Assembly (NCBI GenBank): GCA_002423435.1
Contig: DIWE01000018.1
Location: 133,717-197,716 of the forward strand
Length of the DNA: 64,000 nt
Source: Clostridiales bacterium UBA6114
GTDB taxonomy: Bacteria > Bacillota > Clostridia > Oscillospirales > Butyricicoccaceae
Direction of reading: 5' to 3'
The translations under genes were made by a program, and so were the position numbers. Of the stretch, positions 36,131-44,540 are shown piece after piece; position 1 is the first letter of the stretch, and every line of letters begins with the position of its first letter. The notes under the pieces were generated by a model that did not search any database, had not been told where the DNA came from, and was given only the letters and a program-made list of their open reading frames with translations.

Positions 36131-37171
36131 ATGAAACCTGTTATTGGCATTACCATGGGCGATCCTGCCGGAATCGGCGGTGAAATCGCGGTGAAAGCAT
36201 TGGCACATCGTGATATTTATGAGAAATGCATTCCTGTTGTCATTGGTGATTATGAGGCGATTCAGGATGCAAACATATTTACAGATACAAATTTTGTTAT
36301 TCATTGTATTGAAAAGCCGGAAGATGCAACGGGTAAATTCGGGACGATCGATCTGATAAACATGGGTTATCTTAAGGCCAACGGCTGGTCTTACAAAAAG
36401 GTCGATAAACTGTGCGGGGACGCGGCCTACAACTATGTGCGCAAGGGAATTGAACTGGCTATTGAAAAGCGTATTCATGCGGTAGTCACCGGACCTATCA
36501 ATAAAGAATCCCTGAATCTTGCAGGCCATCATTATTCGGGGCACACGGAAATTTTTGCCGCTTTGACCGGTACGAAAGATTACGCTATGCTGCTTATAAG
36601 CGATACCTTAAAGGTTATTCACTGCACGACTCATGTTTCTATGCGTGAAGCATGTGACCGCATTACAAAAGAAAGGGTTTATACCGTCATTAAACTCGCG
36701 GATGAAGCACTGCGTTTAATGGGTATTGAAAATCCCCGTATTGCCGTAGCAGGTCTGAACGCTCACTGCTCTGAAAACGGATTGTTTGGCAGCGAAGAAG
36801 AAAAAGCGATTATTCCTGCAGTTCAGAAAGCATGTAAAGATGGCGTTAACGCAGAAGGGCCCATTCCACCGGATACGGTATTCGTTAAGGCGCAGGCAGG
36901 CCAATATGATATCGTTGTCGCCATGTATCATGATCAAGGCCATATTCCGCTTAAGTTATCCGGGTTTAAACTTGATTTAACGACAAACCGTTACACATCT
37001 ATGAGCGGCGTCAATTGTACGATCGGGCTGCCGATCATCAGGTCTTCCGTTGACCATGGCACAGCTTTTGGCAAAGCGGGCGAAGGCCGGGCGAACGAGC
37101 AGAGCCTGATAGACGCCATCGAAGTGGGACTGGTAATGGCAGAGAATAAGTTTGGACTAGAGGTATCATAA
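36131..37171 (+). CDS. pdxA2: PdxA2-type D-threonate/4-hydroxythreonine 4-phosphate dehydrogenase
   Basis: A 346-aa protein with GITMGDPAGIGGEIAVKAL, VVTGPINKESLNLAGHHYSGHTEIFA (metal His), HCTTHVSMREACD and VVAMYHDQGHIPLKL (metal His). PdxA proteins dehydrogenate and decarboxylate 4-phospho-hydroxy acids. Next to a DUF1537 kinase this is the PdxA2 arrangement, in which D-threonate 4-phosphate becomes DHAP plus CO2. No pyridoxine genes are nearby. The stop overlaps the next gene's ATG by one base. Confidence 0.87.
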   Translation: MKPVIGITMGDPAGIGGEIAVKALAHRDIYEKCIPVVIGDYEAIQDANIFTDTNFVIHCIEKPEDATGKFGTIDLINMGYLKANGWSYKKVDKLCGDAAYNYVRKGIELAIEKRIHAVVTGPINKESLNLAGHHYSGHTEIFAALTGTKDYAMLLISDTLKVIHCTTHVSMREACDRITKERVYTVIKLADEALRLMGIENPRIAVAGLNAHCSENGLFGSEEEKAIIPAVQKACKDGVNAEGPIPPDTVFVKAQAGQYDIVVAMYHDQGHIPLKLSGFKLDLTTNRYTSMSGVNCTIGLPIIRSSVDHGTAFGKAGEGRANEQSLIDAIEVGLVMAENKFGLEVS

Positions 37172-38214
37172 TGACAAATTCAATGAATGGTATCGTAAAG
37201 GAAAAGCCTGCCGCCGGCGCTTCATTCCGCACAGACTTACCGATTCCTGAAGTCAAAAAAAATGATGTGCTTATTGAAGTCAAGGCCACCGCTATTTGCG
37301 GGACAGATTTACATATTATGTCTTGGGGGGACTACGCCGCAAGCAGAGTTCCTATTCCTATGGTTTTTGGACATGAATTTGCAGGCAATATCGTAAAAGT
37401 CGGTGAAGACGTCAGGGAATACAGGGTGGGCGACCGTGTTGCCGGAGAAACCCATATTCCATGTAACGAATGCATTCAGTGCAAAACAAACAACCGCCAT
37501 ATTTGCGAAAATTTGAAGATTATCGGCGTACATGTACCGGGTTCTTTCTGCAACTATATTTCCATCCCCAAGGATTGTGTCTATAAAATTTCTGACAATA
37601 TAACTTATAAGATGGGTGCCATGCTGGAACCTATGGGAGTCGCCGTTCACGGAGTATCCGTTGCTCAGGTTAAGGGGAAGGATGTACTGATTTATGGCTG
37701 CGGTCCTATCGGCCTGATGGCGGTCGGCGCCGCGAAGACTTGGGGTGCCAAAAAGGTGCTGGCGGCAGATATCGTCGACCGCAAGCTGGAAGCTGCGAAG
37801 CAAATGCGTGCAGATGCAGCCATTAACTCTATGTCGGAAGACATACGCGCAATCGTTTTGAAAGAAACAGATGGTGCGGGCCCCGATATTGTGATCGATT
37901 ATACCGGCAGCGGCGGTGCTGTATCCAGCGGATTATCGCTGTTGAAGAAGGGGGGTACCTTTGTTATGGTTGGTTTGCCCAACAAGCCAATGACCATGGA
38001 CTTTTCTGAAAACGTCATTTATAAGGAAGCTGCGATCATCGGCGTTACCGGGAGACGTATGTATGAGACCTGGAGAGAATGTGAGGAGATTTTAAGCAGC
38101 GGTACGTTCAGCCTCGATCCGGTTGTGGGGGGCGTTTATCCTCTCGCGGATTTTGAAAAAGCATTTGAGTCATTGCACAATGGCTGCCCCGGCAAGATGA
38201 TTTTGATTCCCTGA
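37171..38214 (+). CDS. Zinc-dependent medium-chain dehydrogenase, threonine-DH-like
   Basis: A 347-aa MDR protein. Catalytic zinc ligands are CGTD and GHEFAG. The structural-zinc lobe is CNECIQCKTNNRHIC, and the NAD fold is VLIYGCGPIGLMAVGAAKTWGAKKV. The lobe resembles threonine and sorbitol dehydrogenases. It lies between pdxA2 and the kinase and may oxidise a C4 sugar acid or polyol feeding the pathway. The substrate is undetermined. Confidence 0.85.
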   Translation: MTNSMNGIVKEKPAAGASFRTDLPIPEVKKNDVLIEVKATAICGTDLHIMSWGDYAASRVPIPMVFGHEFAGNIVKVGEDVREYRVGDRVAGETHIPCNECIQCKTNNRHICENLKIIGVHVPGSFCNYISIPKDCVYKISDNITYKMGAMLEPMGVAVHGVSVAQVKGKDVLIYGCGPIGLMAVGAAKTWGAKKVLAADIVDRKLEAAKQMRADAAINSMSEDIRAIVLKETDGAGPDIVIDYTGSGGAVSSGLSLLKKGGTFVMVGLPNKPMTMDFSENVIYKEAAIIGVTGRRMYETWRECEEILSSGTFSLDPVVGGVYPLADFEKAFESLHNGCPGKMILIP

Positions 38215-38293
38215 CGTCTAATAATCATCGCGGTTAAATATTAATGCGAGAAGCTTTTTCACTAAAAATAAAAATACAAATTGGTAATATACA

Positions 38294-39574
38294 ATGATAA
38301 AAATTGTTATTATTGCAGATGATTTTACCGGTGTTTTAGATACGGGGGTTCAGTTTTCAAAGCTGGGGATTCCAACATTAGTAACAACTGATACGGAGCT
38401 GGATTTTTTGTCCATAAGCGGGGATATCCAGGTACTTGCTATTGATGCCGAAACCCGGCATGCTTCACCCGCCGCAGCATATAATCGCGTATACAAGCTT
38501 GCACAAAAGGCAATAAAATCAGGCATTCCGCATATTTATAAAAAAACAGATTCAACTTTGCGCGGAAATATCGGCAGCGAATTAGTTGCATTGCTGGACG
38601 CAGCGAATCAAACCCAGCTCGTATTCGCCCCCGCTTTCCCCAAAAACAGGCGTGTTACAAGGCGGGGAATACAGTATTGCGGCGATACCGAAATACATAA
38701 GACGGCCTTTGCAATCGATCCGCTGAATCCAATTACGACCAGCAATATCAAGGATATTTTGCAGAGCCAGACGGATATAAGCATTCAGCTCTCAAGTGTA
38801 GATGCATATGAAACCGTCATATCGACCACACCAACAGATAAAACAATCTGTGTCTTTGACGCTTCAACGGATGAAGATTTTCACAGGCTCGGAAATCTGA
38901 TGAAAGATTACAACAAGAGCGCCCTTATGGCAGGCAGTGCCGGTTTAGCGGCAATTTTGCCGTCTGTGATTGATTTTTCACCTGTTCAAAAGAAGCAAGT
39001 CTTACATGGGGAATTTCCTCTGGTGATTGTTGGCAGTGTCAATCAGACTTCACTGAATCAGATTCAAGATGCCCGCAAAAATGGATTCCCGGTAATTGCA
39101 CTGACTCCGGAGCAAAGATTGAATCCGGCTTATTTTGATTCGGCCGGCAGCGATGCATTTATGCAAACCGTAAAACAGACGTTATCCCAAAACGGCAAAA
39201 TCGTAATTGGGACAATTTGCGACCGCAAGCAAATGGAGGATACCTCTGCGTACGCAAAATTATTAAACATACCGGAAGAAGAGATCCCGAGTCGCATTGT
39301 AAATAACATCGGGAGATTTGTACGAAAGGTCCTGGATTCTGAAATAACGAATACCTTTGTTATTTTTGGCGGCGATACATTATTAGGTGTTTTGAACAGC
39401 ATACATTATCATGGAATTATTCCTGTTGCAGAAATCTTTCCGGGCGTTGTGTTGTCACAGATTCAATATAAAAATAAAAATCTGCTGCTGGCTACAAAAG
39501 CAGGTGGGTTTGGTGATAACGATGCGATTACACGTATTTGCAGCTACTTGTTATGTCGGCAAATTTCCCCTTAG
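38294..39574 (+). CDS. dtnK: Four-carbon acid sugar kinase (DUF1537, DtnK-like)
   Basis: A 426-aa protein. The N-terminal domain carries IIADDFTGVLDTGVQFSKLG (acid-binding DDxTG). The IYKKTDSTLRGNIGSEL block follows. The C-terminal nucleotide-binding domain carries VGSVNQTS, and FVIFGGDTLLGVLNSI precedes a tail ending TKAGGFGDNDAI. DUF1537 enzymes phosphorylate D-threonate, L-threonate, D-erythronate and related acids at O4. Pairing with pdxA2 points to D-threonate. It is the last gene of the operon, with a long bidirectional hairpin after it. Confidence 0.88.
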   Translation: MIKIVIIADDFTGVLDTGVQFSKLGIPTLVTTDTELDFLSISGDIQVLAIDAETRHASPAAAYNRVYKLAQKAIKSGIPHIYKKTDSTLRGNIGSELVALLDAANQTQLVFAPAFPKNRRVTRRGIQYCGDTEIHKTAFAIDPLNPITTSNIKDILQSQTDISIQLSSVDAYETVISTTPTDKTICVFDASTDEDFHRLGNLMKDYNKSALMAGSAGLAAILPSVIDFSPVQKKQVLHGEFPLVIVGSVNQTSLNQIQDARKNGFPVIALTPEQRLNPAYFDSAGSDAFMQTVKQTLSQNGKIVIGTICDRKQMEDTSAYAKLLNIPEEEIPSRIVNNIGRFVRKVLDSEITNTFVIFGGDTLLGVLNSIHYHGIIPVAEIFPGVVLSQIQYKNKNLLLATKAGGFGDNDAITRICSYLLCRQISP

Positions 39575-39631
39575 GGACTGTGTTAATCCCTAATGGACAG
39601 CTGAGGGGTCTATTCCCGGGGGTGCCAAAGA

Positions 39632-39684
39632 GGAAGGGCGTGCCGCTTTACGTTTTCCGAAAACGTGAAGCGGCGCGCCCTTCC
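39632..39684. terminator. Bidirectional terminator between dtnK and uxuA
   Basis: Arms of 26 nt, with two mismatched or wobble pairs, around a 2-3-nt loop, containing GCCGCTTTACGTTTTC and its near complement. It lies between two convergent genes. Confidence 0.8.
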
Positions 39685-39727
39685 CCTTGCTTATGCTTAA
39701 CCCTTATGAATGCCCGCCATGGGATCA

Positions 39728-40813
39728 CTATTTTCCCGCTTTGGCGTTTTTGTCGATGGCTTCCCACAGGCCGTTTAGGTATGTCGCGCCCAGCGCGCGG
39801 TCATAAAGCCCGTAGCCGGGGCGGCCGACCTCGTCCCAGATCATGCGCCCATGGTCGGGGCGGATGTAGGTATCGGGGCAGGTCTCATAAATCGCCTTCA
39901 TGATTTCATACATATCGAGATCCCCGTCGGAGGACAGATGGCTCGATTCGCGGAAATGATGGTAGCCGAGATATTTTATGTTGCGCACATGCATCGCGCC
40001 GATGCGGCCCATCCCGCCGAAGTGGCGGATAATCGCGGGGATATCGTTTTGCGGGTCGCTTCCCAGGCTGCCGGTGCAAAGGCAGACGGTATTGCAAGGG
40101 CTGTCGTATAACGCAATGATCTTGTCGAAGCCCTCCCGGCTGTGCGCCAGGCGGGGCAGGCCGAAGATCGGCCAGGCGGGGTCGTCCGGGTGGCAGGCCA
40201 TTTTGACGCCGACTTCCTCACAGGCGGGAATAATGCCCTCGAGGAAATACTTATAGTTTTTGAGCAAATCGTCGACCGTTATGTTTTTGTAGACGGCAAG
40301 CGTCTTCTTAAGCTCCTTCATGCGCTCCGGCTCCCAGCCGGGCAGCGAGAAGCCGTTGGAGCTCTTGGCGGTGCTCTCCACGATCTCGAGCGGAGTCATA
40401 CTGCCGAGATCGGCCTCGTTAAAGTACAGGCTGTTGGAGCCGTCCTCGGGGATCTCGCGCGCAAGGTCGGTGCGCAGCCAGTCGAAAACGGGCATAAAAT
40501 TGTAAATAATGACCTTCACGCCCACCTTCGCCAGATTGCGGACAGTCTCGCGGTAGTTTAAGATGTACTGATCGCGCGAGGGCAGGCCCATCTTGATATC
40601 CTCGTGCACGTTGACGCTCTCGATGACCTCGCATTCGAGTCCGGCCTCGTGCACATGGTCCACATAGGCCCTGCACTCCTCGTAGGTCCAGACCTCTCCC
40701 GCGGCCTTCTCGTCCAAAAGGCCCATCAGGCCGGTCATGCCCGGGATCTGCCTGATCTGCTTTAAGGAAACGGGGTCGCGCCCCTCGCCGTACCAGCGAA
40801 ATGTCATTTTCAT
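39728..40813 (-). CDS. uxuA: D-mannonate dehydratase
   Basis: A 361-aa TIM-barrel protein starting MKMTFRWYGEGRDPVSLKQI. Typical blocks are GLECEVIESVNVHEDIK, YNFMPVFDWLRTDL, MACHPDDPAWPIFGLPR, HVRNIKYLGYHHFRESSH and YIRPDHGRMIWDE. It removes water from D-mannonate to give 2-keto-3-deoxygluconate (KDG). It is at the 3' end of a minus-strand operon that starts near 48361. Its product fits the KDG kinase and KDPG aldolase encoded at 50.4-52.5 kb. Confidence 0.95.
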   Translation of the reverse strand: MKMTFRWYGEGRDPVSLKQIRQIPGMTGLMGLLDEKAAGEVWTYEECRAYVDHVHEAGLECEVIESVNVHEDIKMGLPSRDQYILNYRETVRNLAKVGVKVIIYNFMPVFDWLRTDLAREIPEDGSNSLYFNEADLGSMTPLEIVESTAKSSNGFSLPGWEPERMKELKKTLAVYKNITVDDLLKNYKYFLEGIIPACEEVGVKMACHPDDPAWPIFGLPRLAHSREGFDKIIALYDSPCNTVCLCTGSLGSDPQNDIPAIIRHFGGMGRIGAMHVRNIKYLGYHHFRESSHLSSDGDLDMYEIMKAIYETCPDTYIRPDHGRMIWDEVGRPGYGLYDRALGATYLNGLWEAIDKNAKAGK

Positions 40814-40856
40814 AAGTTTCTTCCTCCGTTCGTTATCGGCATGCGTTCGGGCGCCC

Positions 40857-42473
40857 TCATGGATTCAGCGCTTCATGCAGCGTTTTTCGCACGGCGCCGG
40901 GTCCGGCAAGCTCGGCCACGAAAAACCGCTCGATTTTCCGGCATAGCGGTGTTTTATTAAGGTCGCTGCCGAAGATGGACGCATTTCCTAAAATCCGGCC
41001 GAGCTGTCCGTTATAGGTTTCCGGCCTGCCCGCTTCGATACCCGAAAGTATTGCCTGCAAATCGTCCTTCAGCGGATCGTCGCTTACCTCAAGGGCCTCG
41101 CCCCTGTCGTCCACCGCCAGCAGATACCGCAGCCAGCCGGCGATCGCCAGCGGGATCGCGACCAGCTCGTTTAAGTCTTTGCCTTCCGCTATATAGCTTT
41201 TGATCGTCTCGCCGAATCGGATGCCCACCTTCTGGCTGGTATCCGTCGCGATGCGCTGCGGGGCGTCCGGCATAAACGGGTTCGGCAGGCGCTGTTCGAC
41301 GACTTCATCGATAAAGGCCTTCGGGTCCAGGATGCCGGGGTCGATAACCACCGGCAAACCCTCCGCATACCCGAGCCGCCTGATGAGTGCCACGATATCG
41401 GGGTCCTTCATCTCGTCGCAGATCAGGGTGTAGCCCAGCATGCAGCCGTATACGCTCATCGCGGTGTGCAGCGGGTTTAGGCAGGTGGTCACCTTCATGC
41501 GTTCCGCCTTGTTGACGGTTTCGCGGTCGGTCATATACACGCCGGCCTTTTCAAGCGGCGGGCGGCCGTTCGGAAATTTATCCTCAACGACAAGGTACTG
41601 CGGCCGCTCGGCATTGACAAACGCCGCGATGAAGGTATTTTTGCTTGTGACGATCGGCGCCATATCCGAAATCCCGTCGGCGGCCAGCGCCTCCTGCACC
41701 ATCCTGTGCGGGCGCGGCGTGATCTTGTCGATCATGCTCCAGGGGAATGCAATTTTGTTCTCGTCCGAAAGATACGCGATAAACCCGGCGTCGACAAACC
41801 CTTTTTCCCGCCAGGCTTCCGCCACAGTCATAATGCTTGCCTGCAGCTTCTCGCCGTTATGGCTGCAGTTGTCCATTGAGACGACGGCCAGCGGATATTC
41901 GCCGGCCTTATAACGTGCATACAAGAGCGCCGCCATTAAGCTCATCGCGTGGCGGGCTTTTTCGGGGCCTTCCGACATATCCGCCTGGACGACCGGCATG
42001 AGGCTTCCGTCCGGGCGATAGAGGGCGTAGCCTTTCTCGGTGATGGTGAAGCTCGCGATCTGCAGGCCGGGGTCGGTGAAGATTTCCACAAGGCGCGCCA
42101 TTCCGTCGGCGTCGGCGCTGTCGGCCTTGAGCGCCTCGGCCACGCTGCCGACGATCTCCCGGCTTGTCGTGCCGTCGGGGTTTAGGGTAACCATCATGGT
42201 GAGGTTGTCGAACGGCTTATAAATTTTGTCTATGATATCGTAATCGAAGGTATCGGCGGCAATGATGCCGCGGTCGAATAAGCCGTCGCCCAGCAGCTTC
42301 TGCAAAAGCGCCGCGATAAAGCCCCTGAAGATATTGCCGGCGCCGAAGTGCACCCAGACGGGGTGTTTTTTGGTGGCGGCAATCATGGCGGCGCGGTCGT
42401 ACCGCGGCAGTTTAATGTTCAGCTTTTCCCAGGCGGCTTTATCGGCCAGGGATGCCTGATTCATCGTTGGCAT
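40857..42473 (-). CDS. uxuB: Mannitol dehydrogenase-family fructuronate reductase
   Basis: A 538-aa protein. The N-terminal Rossmann domain contains HFGAGNIFRGFIAALLQKLL and VVSMDNCSHNGEKL. The C-terminal domain carries TCLNPLHTAMSVYGCMLGY. This is the long-chain polyol dehydrogenase family of UxuB/UxaB and mannitol 2-dehydrogenase. Next to uxuA, D-fructuronate to D-mannonate is the likely reaction. AAGGAGG lies six nt upstream of the ATG. A second, unrelated candidate reductase (SDR) is in the same operon, so one may serve a different hexonate. Confidence 0.88.
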   Translation of the reverse strand: MPTMNQASLADKAAWEKLNIKLPRYDRAAMIAATKKHPVWVHFGAGNIFRGFIAALLQKLLGDGLFDRGIIAADTFDYDIIDKIYKPFDNLTMMVTLNPDGTTSREIVGSVAEALKADSADADGMARLVEIFTDPGLQIASFTITEKGYALYRPDGSLMPVVQADMSEGPEKARHAMSLMAALLYARYKAGEYPLAVVSMDNCSHNGEKLQASIMTVAEAWREKGFVDAGFIAYLSDENKIAFPWSMIDKITPRPHRMVQEALAADGISDMAPIVTSKNTFIAAFVNAERPQYLVVEDKFPNGRPPLEKAGVYMTDRETVNKAERMKVTTCLNPLHTAMSVYGCMLGYTLICDEMKDPDIVALIRRLGYAEGLPVVIDPGILDPKAFIDEVVEQRLPNPFMPDAPQRIATDTSQKVGIRFGETIKSYIAEGKDLNELVAIPLAIAGWLRYLLAVDDRGEALEVSDDPLKDDLQAILSGIEAGRPETYNGQLGRILGNASIFGSDLNKTPLCRKIERFFVAELAGPGAVRKTLHEALNP

Positions 42474-42533
42474 GTTTATCCTCCTTTTCGCCGAGCTTCA
42501 ACAATAGTCGAAGCGACTCTCGCTTGTTTTGCG

Positions 42534-43556
42534 TCAGTCAAACGTAAGAATCACCTTGGCGGCGCCGCTGTTCTTGTCCGCCAGCACCTCAAACGCCTTC
42601 TTGAATTCATCGGCGGGAAATACATGCGTTATGATTTTGTCCACCCTGTCCAGTCTGTCGGGAAGGCTTGCGACGGTTTCCGGGAATTTTTCATATTGGT
42701 GTCTGGTTCCCAGAATCGTGAGCTCCTTCGCGTTGAGCGCCTTAAAGCTCACGGGTATCGGTTCCTTCCCGAAAGTCATCGCGACCAGGCGGCCGGCCGG
42801 AGACAGGATTTCCACCGCATGCTCCAAAAGCGCGGGCACGCCGGCGGCTTCAAACACCACATTGACACCCTCGCCGCCCGTCAGCTTTGCGATAAAGCCG
42901 TCCAAATCATCCTTCACGGGATTAACAAGATAGTCGGCGCCGAAGTCCTTCGCCATGGCCAGCCTTCTTTCGTTAGGCTCGGATACGATCACCGTCGCGC
43001 CCCTGCTTTTCGCAACGTCCGCGACGATCAAGCCGATCGGCCCCGCGCCATGCACCAGGACAAGGTCTCCGGGCTGCACGTTTCCGCGCCAGTTCGCCTG
43101 CGCGCCGATGGTATACGGCTCGCATACCGCGGCTTGGATGCAGCTCATCCGGCTCGCGTCGAATTTATATACCTGGGAACGGCTTACCGCCGCGTATTCG
43201 CGAAACGTCCCGTCCACGCTGCACCCCAGAACCTTCAGTTCCCGGCACACGTTGTGATGTCCGCTGCGGCACGCATAGCATTTTCCGCAATAAGTAATCG
43301 GCTCAAACACAACGCCGTCGCCCGGCGAAAGGTCCTTTACATTGTCGCCGACCGCTTCGACAAGTCCTCCCGCCTCATGCCCGATCACCCTCGGATAAAC
43401 CGCATACGGGTTCGTGCCGTGCACAACGTGGACGTCCGACCCGCAGATCCCCGCGGCCCTGACCCGGACCAGCACCTGATCCGGGCTTGTGATGACCGGC
43501 TTTTCCGTTTCCAACATTTCCACCTGATTCGGTCGAATCACTGTAATCGCTTTCAA
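42534..43556 (-). CDS. Zinc-dependent hexonate/polyol dehydrogenase (RspB/LgoD-like)
   Basis: A 340-aa MDR enzyme with CGSDVHVVHG and GHEAGGLVEAVGD. The full four-Cys structural zinc lobe is CGKCYACRSGHHNVC, and the nucleotide fold is LVLVHGAGPIGLIVADVAK. The sequence resembles dehydrogenases that oxidise hexonates at C5, such as the L-galactonate/L-gulonate enzymes, which would deliver tagaturonate or fructuronate to the reductases beside it. The start is TTG (43554-43556) with a weak GATGAG ribosome site. Confidence 0.82.
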   Translation of the reverse strand: MKAITVIRPNQVEMLETEKPVITSPDQVLVRVRAAGICGSDVHVVHGTNPYAVYPRVIGHEAGGLVEAVGDNVKDLSPGDGVVFEPITYCGKCYACRSGHHNVCRELKVLGCSVDGTFREYAAVSRSQVYKFDASRMSCIQAAVCEPYTIGAQANWRGNVQPGDLVLVHGAGPIGLIVADVAKSRGATVIVSEPNERRLAMAKDFGADYLVNPVKDDLDGFIAKLTGGEGVNVVFEAAGVPALLEHAVEILSPAGRLVAMTFGKEPIPVSFKALNAKELTILGTRHQYEKFPETVASLPDRLDRVDKIITHVFPADEFKKAFEVLADKNSGAAKVILTFD

Positions 43557-43586
43557 AAACTCATCATTCTTTCCGGTAAAATTGTT

Positions 43587-44474
43587 TTAAATCCCGGGGC
43601 AGGAGAGAAAACCGCCGTCAACGGCGATCACCTGGCCGGTAATATACCCGGACATGGCCGGATCTGCAAAAAACTTGAGCGCGCCGGTCAGCTCCGCGGG
43701 ATTCCCCAGCCTCCCCATCGGCGTGCGGTGGATCACGTTATAATATCGCTGCGTGTAAGACCCGTCGGGATTTACATACATATCATGGTTTAACGGCGTC
43801 AGGAAATATCCGGGCGCCACCGCGTTTACACGGACCTTTCCGAATTCATTGGACAGGTAATTGGACAGCCACTTCGTAAACATGTCGACGGCCGCCTTGC
43901 TGGAAGCGTAAGCGGGCACCATGCTGAGCGCGTCGTAAGCCGCCATGGATGTAATATTGATAATGGAGCTGCCCTCCTGACCCACCAGGTCCACCGCGAA
44001 GACCTGGCACGAAACGAACGTGCCGAGCCAGTTTACGTTCATGACGCGCATCATCCTGTCCGCGTCCAGATTGAAAAGGGTGCGGCTTTTTCCCAGAAGC
44101 TCCGCATATTCCTGTCTGGAGCAATTAGGGGGCGCCTTTGCGACGGCCGTATCCTTTTCGTCGCCGCTTCTGTAAGCTTCCGCCGTGGTCTTGGCCAGAA
44201 CGTCCTGGATACCGGCGCAGTTTATCAGCACATTGCACCTTCCAAAGGCTCCCCTGACTGTTTCGCGCGCCTTTTCCAAGGATTCCTTGTCCATGACGTT
44301 GCATTGGGCCGCGACGGCGCTGCCGCCGCTTTTCCGGATTTCCCCCGCGACCTTTTCCGCCGCATCCATATCGTAATCCAGAATGGCGATGTCATGGCCA
44401 TCCCTGGCGAATTCCTTTGCGAACACACTGCCGAGGCCGCCGCCGGCGCCGGTAATAACAACGATCTGTCCCAT
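43587..44474 (-). CDS. SDR-family D-mannonate oxidoreductase (YjmF/UxuB-type)
   Basis: A 295-aa short-chain dehydrogenase with the cofactor motif TGAGGGLGSVFAKEFARDG, NCAG, a catalytic Ser in NITSMAAYDALSMV and YASSK. The inserted SRTLFNLDADRMMRVMNVNWLG and the PLNHDMY segment match the Firmicutes SDR form of fructuronate reductase. The ATG at 44474 has AGGAGG eight nt upstream; the 42-nt open extension is discarded. It is functionally redundant on paper with the 538-aa reductase. Confidence 0.85.
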   Translation of the reverse strand: MGQIVVITGAGGGLGSVFAKEFARDGHDIAILDYDMDAAEKVAGEIRKSGGSAVAAQCNVMDKESLEKARETVRGAFGRCNVLINCAGIQDVLAKTTAEAYRSGDEKDTAVAKAPPNCSRQEYAELLGKSRTLFNLDADRMMRVMNVNWLGTFVSCQVFAVDLVGQEGSSIINITSMAAYDALSMVPAYASSKAAVDMFTKWLSNYLSNEFGKVRVNAVAPGYFLTPLNHDMYVNPDGSYTQRYYNVIHRTPMGRLGNPAELTGALKFFADPAMSGYITGQVIAVDGGFLSCPGI

Positions 44475-44540
44475 TTTAATGACCTCCTGAATGCAAGAAT
44501 TGTCTAGCCGGAGCATGAGAATCCGGCTAAGCTGCCGCGA

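Noticed and set aside
42348..43793. 481-codon plus-strand frame opposite the zinc dehydrogenase and hexonate genes
   Set aside because: It lies antisense to clearly coding genes with intact motifs; its length comes from the GC-rich codon pattern of the other strand.
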